From LMUY01 sp965199165 (lineage in GTDB: Bacteria; Pseudomonadota; Alphaproteobacteria; Acetobacterales; Acetobacteraceae), in contig OZ240681.1 of NCBI GenBank assembly GCA_965199165.1, positions 806,001 through 870,000 on the forward strand: 64,000 nt of DNA, given 5' to 3'. The position numbers and the translations under genes are program-made. Positions 62,392 to 64,000 of this stretch are shown here, in pieces. The notes under the pieces are model-generated. The model searched no databases and had not been told where the DNA came from. It worked only from the letters and a program-made list of their open reading frames with translations. Within the stretch, counting starts at the first letter, position 1; each line of letters begins with the position of its first letter.

Positions 62392-63500
62392 CCGGCGCGC
62401 TCGCCCCGCGCCTCGTGCTGGTGACGCGGGAAACCGAGTACGACGGGCTGATGGCGCGCCATGCGACGCGCGGGCAGGCCGCGGCCTTCCTGCGCCGGCG
62501 GGCGCAGTCGCTGGACGGCCTGGACCAGCAGCGCGACCATTTGCAGGAGATGCTGGCGGAAATCCGCGCCGCCGTACCGAAAGGCTGGCGCATCGCGTCC
62601 GTGCGCCGGGCCGAGCTCGACCGTTTCCTGTTCGGGCCGGAAGACGTGGTGGTCGCCGTGGGGCAGGACGGGCTGGTGGCGAACCTCGCCAAGTACCTGG
62701 ACGGGCAGCCCGTGATCGGGGTGAACGGCGACCCGGCGCGCAACCCCGGCGTGCTGGTGCCGCACACCGCGGCCGCGGCGGCGGCCCTGCTGCCGCGCGC
62801 TGCTGGTGGGACGCTGCCGACGCAGGGCCGCACCATGGTCCGGGCGGAGCTGGATGACGGGCAGACCCTGTTCGCGCTCAACGAGATCTTCGTGGGCCAT
62901 GCCAGCCACCAATCGGCCCGCTATAGCCTGAGCCACGCCGGACGGGAGGAGGTGCAGTCTTCTTCCGGCCTGATCGTCGCCAGCGGCACCGGCGCCACCG
63001 GCTGGGCGCTCTCCATCGCGCAGGCGACCGGGGTCGCCGTGGAGCTGCAACCGGACGACGCTGCCGCGATGTTCCTGGTGCGGGAACCGTGGCCAAGCCA
63101 GGCAAGCGGCACCGGCCTCACCTCCGGACGGCTGGCGAAGGGCGACGTGCTGCTGGTGGTGTCGCGGATGAACGAGGGCGGCGTCGTGTTCGCGGACGGG
63201 ATGGAGGGCGACCGGCTCGATTTCGCCTGGGGGCGCACGCTGCGCGTGTCCGTGGCCGACCGGCGGCTGCGCTTCGTTCCGGGTGCGACGCGGCCGCCAC
63301 GCCCGCCGGCTGCCGTGCGCCGCCAACCTGCCCCGCCCCGGCCCGTGCCCGCCCCCGCTTCGCCGGCCCCGCCGACGCCACGGCCTGCGGCGGCAAACCG
63401 GCGGCGCGCGCGGTGGCGGCTGTTCTGGCTGCTGCTCGCCCTGATCGGGATCGGCTGGGTGGCCGAGATGCTACCGATCTGGCTTGGCGTACCTAATTAG
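62388..63500 (+). CDS. NAD-kinase-fold protein with C-terminal membrane anchor
   Basis: A 370-residue protein. Three NAD-kinase landmarks align in order: VVVAVGQDGLVAN (about 87-99) for the GGDGT loop, LFALNEIFVG (161-170) for the NE motif, and SGLIVASGTGATGWALSI (about 193-210) for the TPTGSTAY-type loop. The second Gly of GGDG is Gln. About 60 Pro/Ala/Arg-rich residues follow, then a membrane helix (WRLFWLLLALIGIGWVAEML) near the C-terminus. It may phosphorylate NAD, bind it, or act on another NAD-like nucleotide at the membrane. Coupled by ATGA to the SPFH gene. Confidence 0.72.
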   Translation: MTGALAPRLVLVTRETEYDGLMARHATRGQAAAFLRRRAQSLDGLDQQRDHLQEMLAEIRAAVPKGWRIASVRRAELDRFLFGPEDVVVAVGQDGLVANLAKYLDGQPVIGVNGDPARNPGVLVPHTAAAAAALLPRAAGGTLPTQGRTMVRAELDDGQTLFALNEIFVGHASHQSARYSLSHAGREEVQSSSGLIVASGTGATGWALSIAQATGVAVELQPDDAAAMFLVREPWPSQASGTGLTSGRLAKGDVLLVVSRMNEGGVVFADGMEGDRLDFAWGRTLRVSVADRRLRFVPGATRPPRPPAAVRRQPAPPRPVPAPASPAPPTPRPAAANRRRARWRLFWLLLALIGIGWVAEMLPIWLGVPN

Positions 63501-63724
63501 GACACGCCGAAATAAGTGGAGTAGCGCGGAAAGCGCCGTGCCCTTCCGCCAGCCCAGTGCGGCAAGCCAGACGGCAGAGAGGCTGGAAGAGTCATCCACG
63601 AGCGACACCGTGAGGGAGGTTCTGTTCTCCGCCAGCGGGCGAACTGGCGGCAGTGTGAAGGTGGGCCTTCGCCACCCGACGATCCTTCCCACGAGCGTTG
63701 CCGTACGTGGTTGGCTTCGTCAGG

Positions 63725-64000
63725 CTACCCACGAGGTGGTGTCAGCCAACGCTGGATGTTGCGCCGGGCTTGGGCGTCCAGCTCCCGATGCGACTGGTCG
63801 GTAAGGAACAGGCGCGGCCGGGCCAGCATCTCGGTCAGGAAGCGTTGCCGCCCCGCCTCGTATTGCGTAACCCCGTAGACCGGGACGTACTCGGCTGCGA
63901 TGCCGCGTTCGTAGGCGTCGTACGACGCGGGCTCGGCCCCGAGCACGGCCATGTCGAGGTCCAGGAACACCGCGGCATCGCCAGCCCACGCCGCCCCCAC
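63725..64000 (-). CDS. HD-superfamily hydrolase-like protein, C-terminal part (cut by window edge)
   Basis: About 91 residues are visible, with LDLDMAVLGAEPASYDAYER, EYVPVYGVTQYEAGRQRFLT and HRELDAQARRNIQRWL. This is the C-terminal end of the predicted metal-dependent HD phosphohydrolases; the HD metal motif lies outside the window. The start is not in the window (the Met at the edge is internal). Function in the family is unknown. Confidence 0.65.
   Translation of the reverse strand: MGAAWAGDAAVFLDLDMAVLGAEPASYDAYERGIAAEYVPVYGVTQYEAGRQRFLTEMLARPRLFLTDQSHRELDAQARRNIQRWLTPPRG

Noticed and set aside
62388..63500. Sphingosine/diacylglycerol kinase identity for the NADK-like gene
   Set aside because: The NE motif and the GTGATGW loop match NAD kinases better, although both families share the GGDG fold.

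Overview
The window is GC-rich chromosomal DNA (by eye near 70% G+C). Genes are tightly packed and operons are joined by ATGA, GTGA, TTGA or TGATG overlaps. Gene content and protein style (several ABC importers, FMN-dependent monooxygenases, class II QueE, Ku, OxyR/KatG, NrtR/NadV) suggest an alphaproteobacterium, most likely an Acetobacteraceae/Rhodospirillales soil or plant-associated organism. The taxon is an inference; no rRNA gene is present. I saw no tRNA, rRNA, CRISPR array, complete insertion sequence or prophage.

Layout. 1-5.1 kb: a branched-chain amino acid type ABC importer (livF-G-M-H and a binding protein, minus strand) bracketed by two RidA-family genes. 5.2-6.9 kb: a scar with a truncated, frameshifted MFS gene, an unrecognised fragment and gene-poor DNA. 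6.9-11.7 kb: a LysR regulator converging on an amino-acid-type ABC importer plus an NtaA/DszA-like flavin monooxygenase. 12.1-18 kb: Ku, a leucine-rich-repeat protein kinase, katG and oxyR. 18.1-22.9 kb: a sulfonate operon (ssuC-B-A, an SfnB-like flavoprotein, an SsuD-like monooxygenase). 23.3-27.6 kb: an AsnC-type regulator coupled to a PLP decarboxylase, an alpha/beta hydrolase and an MFS carrier. 27.7-32.4 kb: GST, queD-like/queE, a YetF-like membrane protein, an FAD oxidoreductase and a HAD phosphatase. 32.5-34.5 kb: a chemoreceptor. 34.7-39.7 kb: a peptide-type ABC importer with a fused double ATPase. 39.8-41.8 kb: secreted and small membrane proteins. 42-46.4 kb: a second amino-acid-type ABC/monooxygenase cassette, here with an isochorismatase-like hydrolase. 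46.5-50.9 kb: a KdpE-like regulator, an NTF2-like protein, glpD and glpK. 50.9-58.2 kb: an SDR lacking catalytic residues, a dialkylglycine-decarboxylase-like enzyme, a membrane protein behind a hairpin that can hide its ribosome site, an MFS/M20 pair and two hypothetical proteins. 58.3-63.5 kb: an NAD-metabolism cluster. The right edge cuts an HD-domain protein.

Two themes stand out. First, scavenging of organosulfur or amino-acid-like compounds: three LLM flavin monooxygenases, each beside its own ABC importer, imply uptake followed by oxidative cleavage. Second, NAD: an NrtR repressor gene is divergent, across a clear 21-bp palindrome, from a tight four-gene operon encoding a short PRPP-synthetase-like enzyme, nicotinamide phosphoribosyltransferase (NadV), an SPFH/band-7 protein and an NAD-kinase-fold protein with an altered GGDG motif and a C-terminal membrane anchor. 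This last operon is the best candidate for an undescribed system.

A family of palindromic elements ending in GTAGGGTG or its complement recurs in at least four intergenic spots and supplies the stop codon of one gene.
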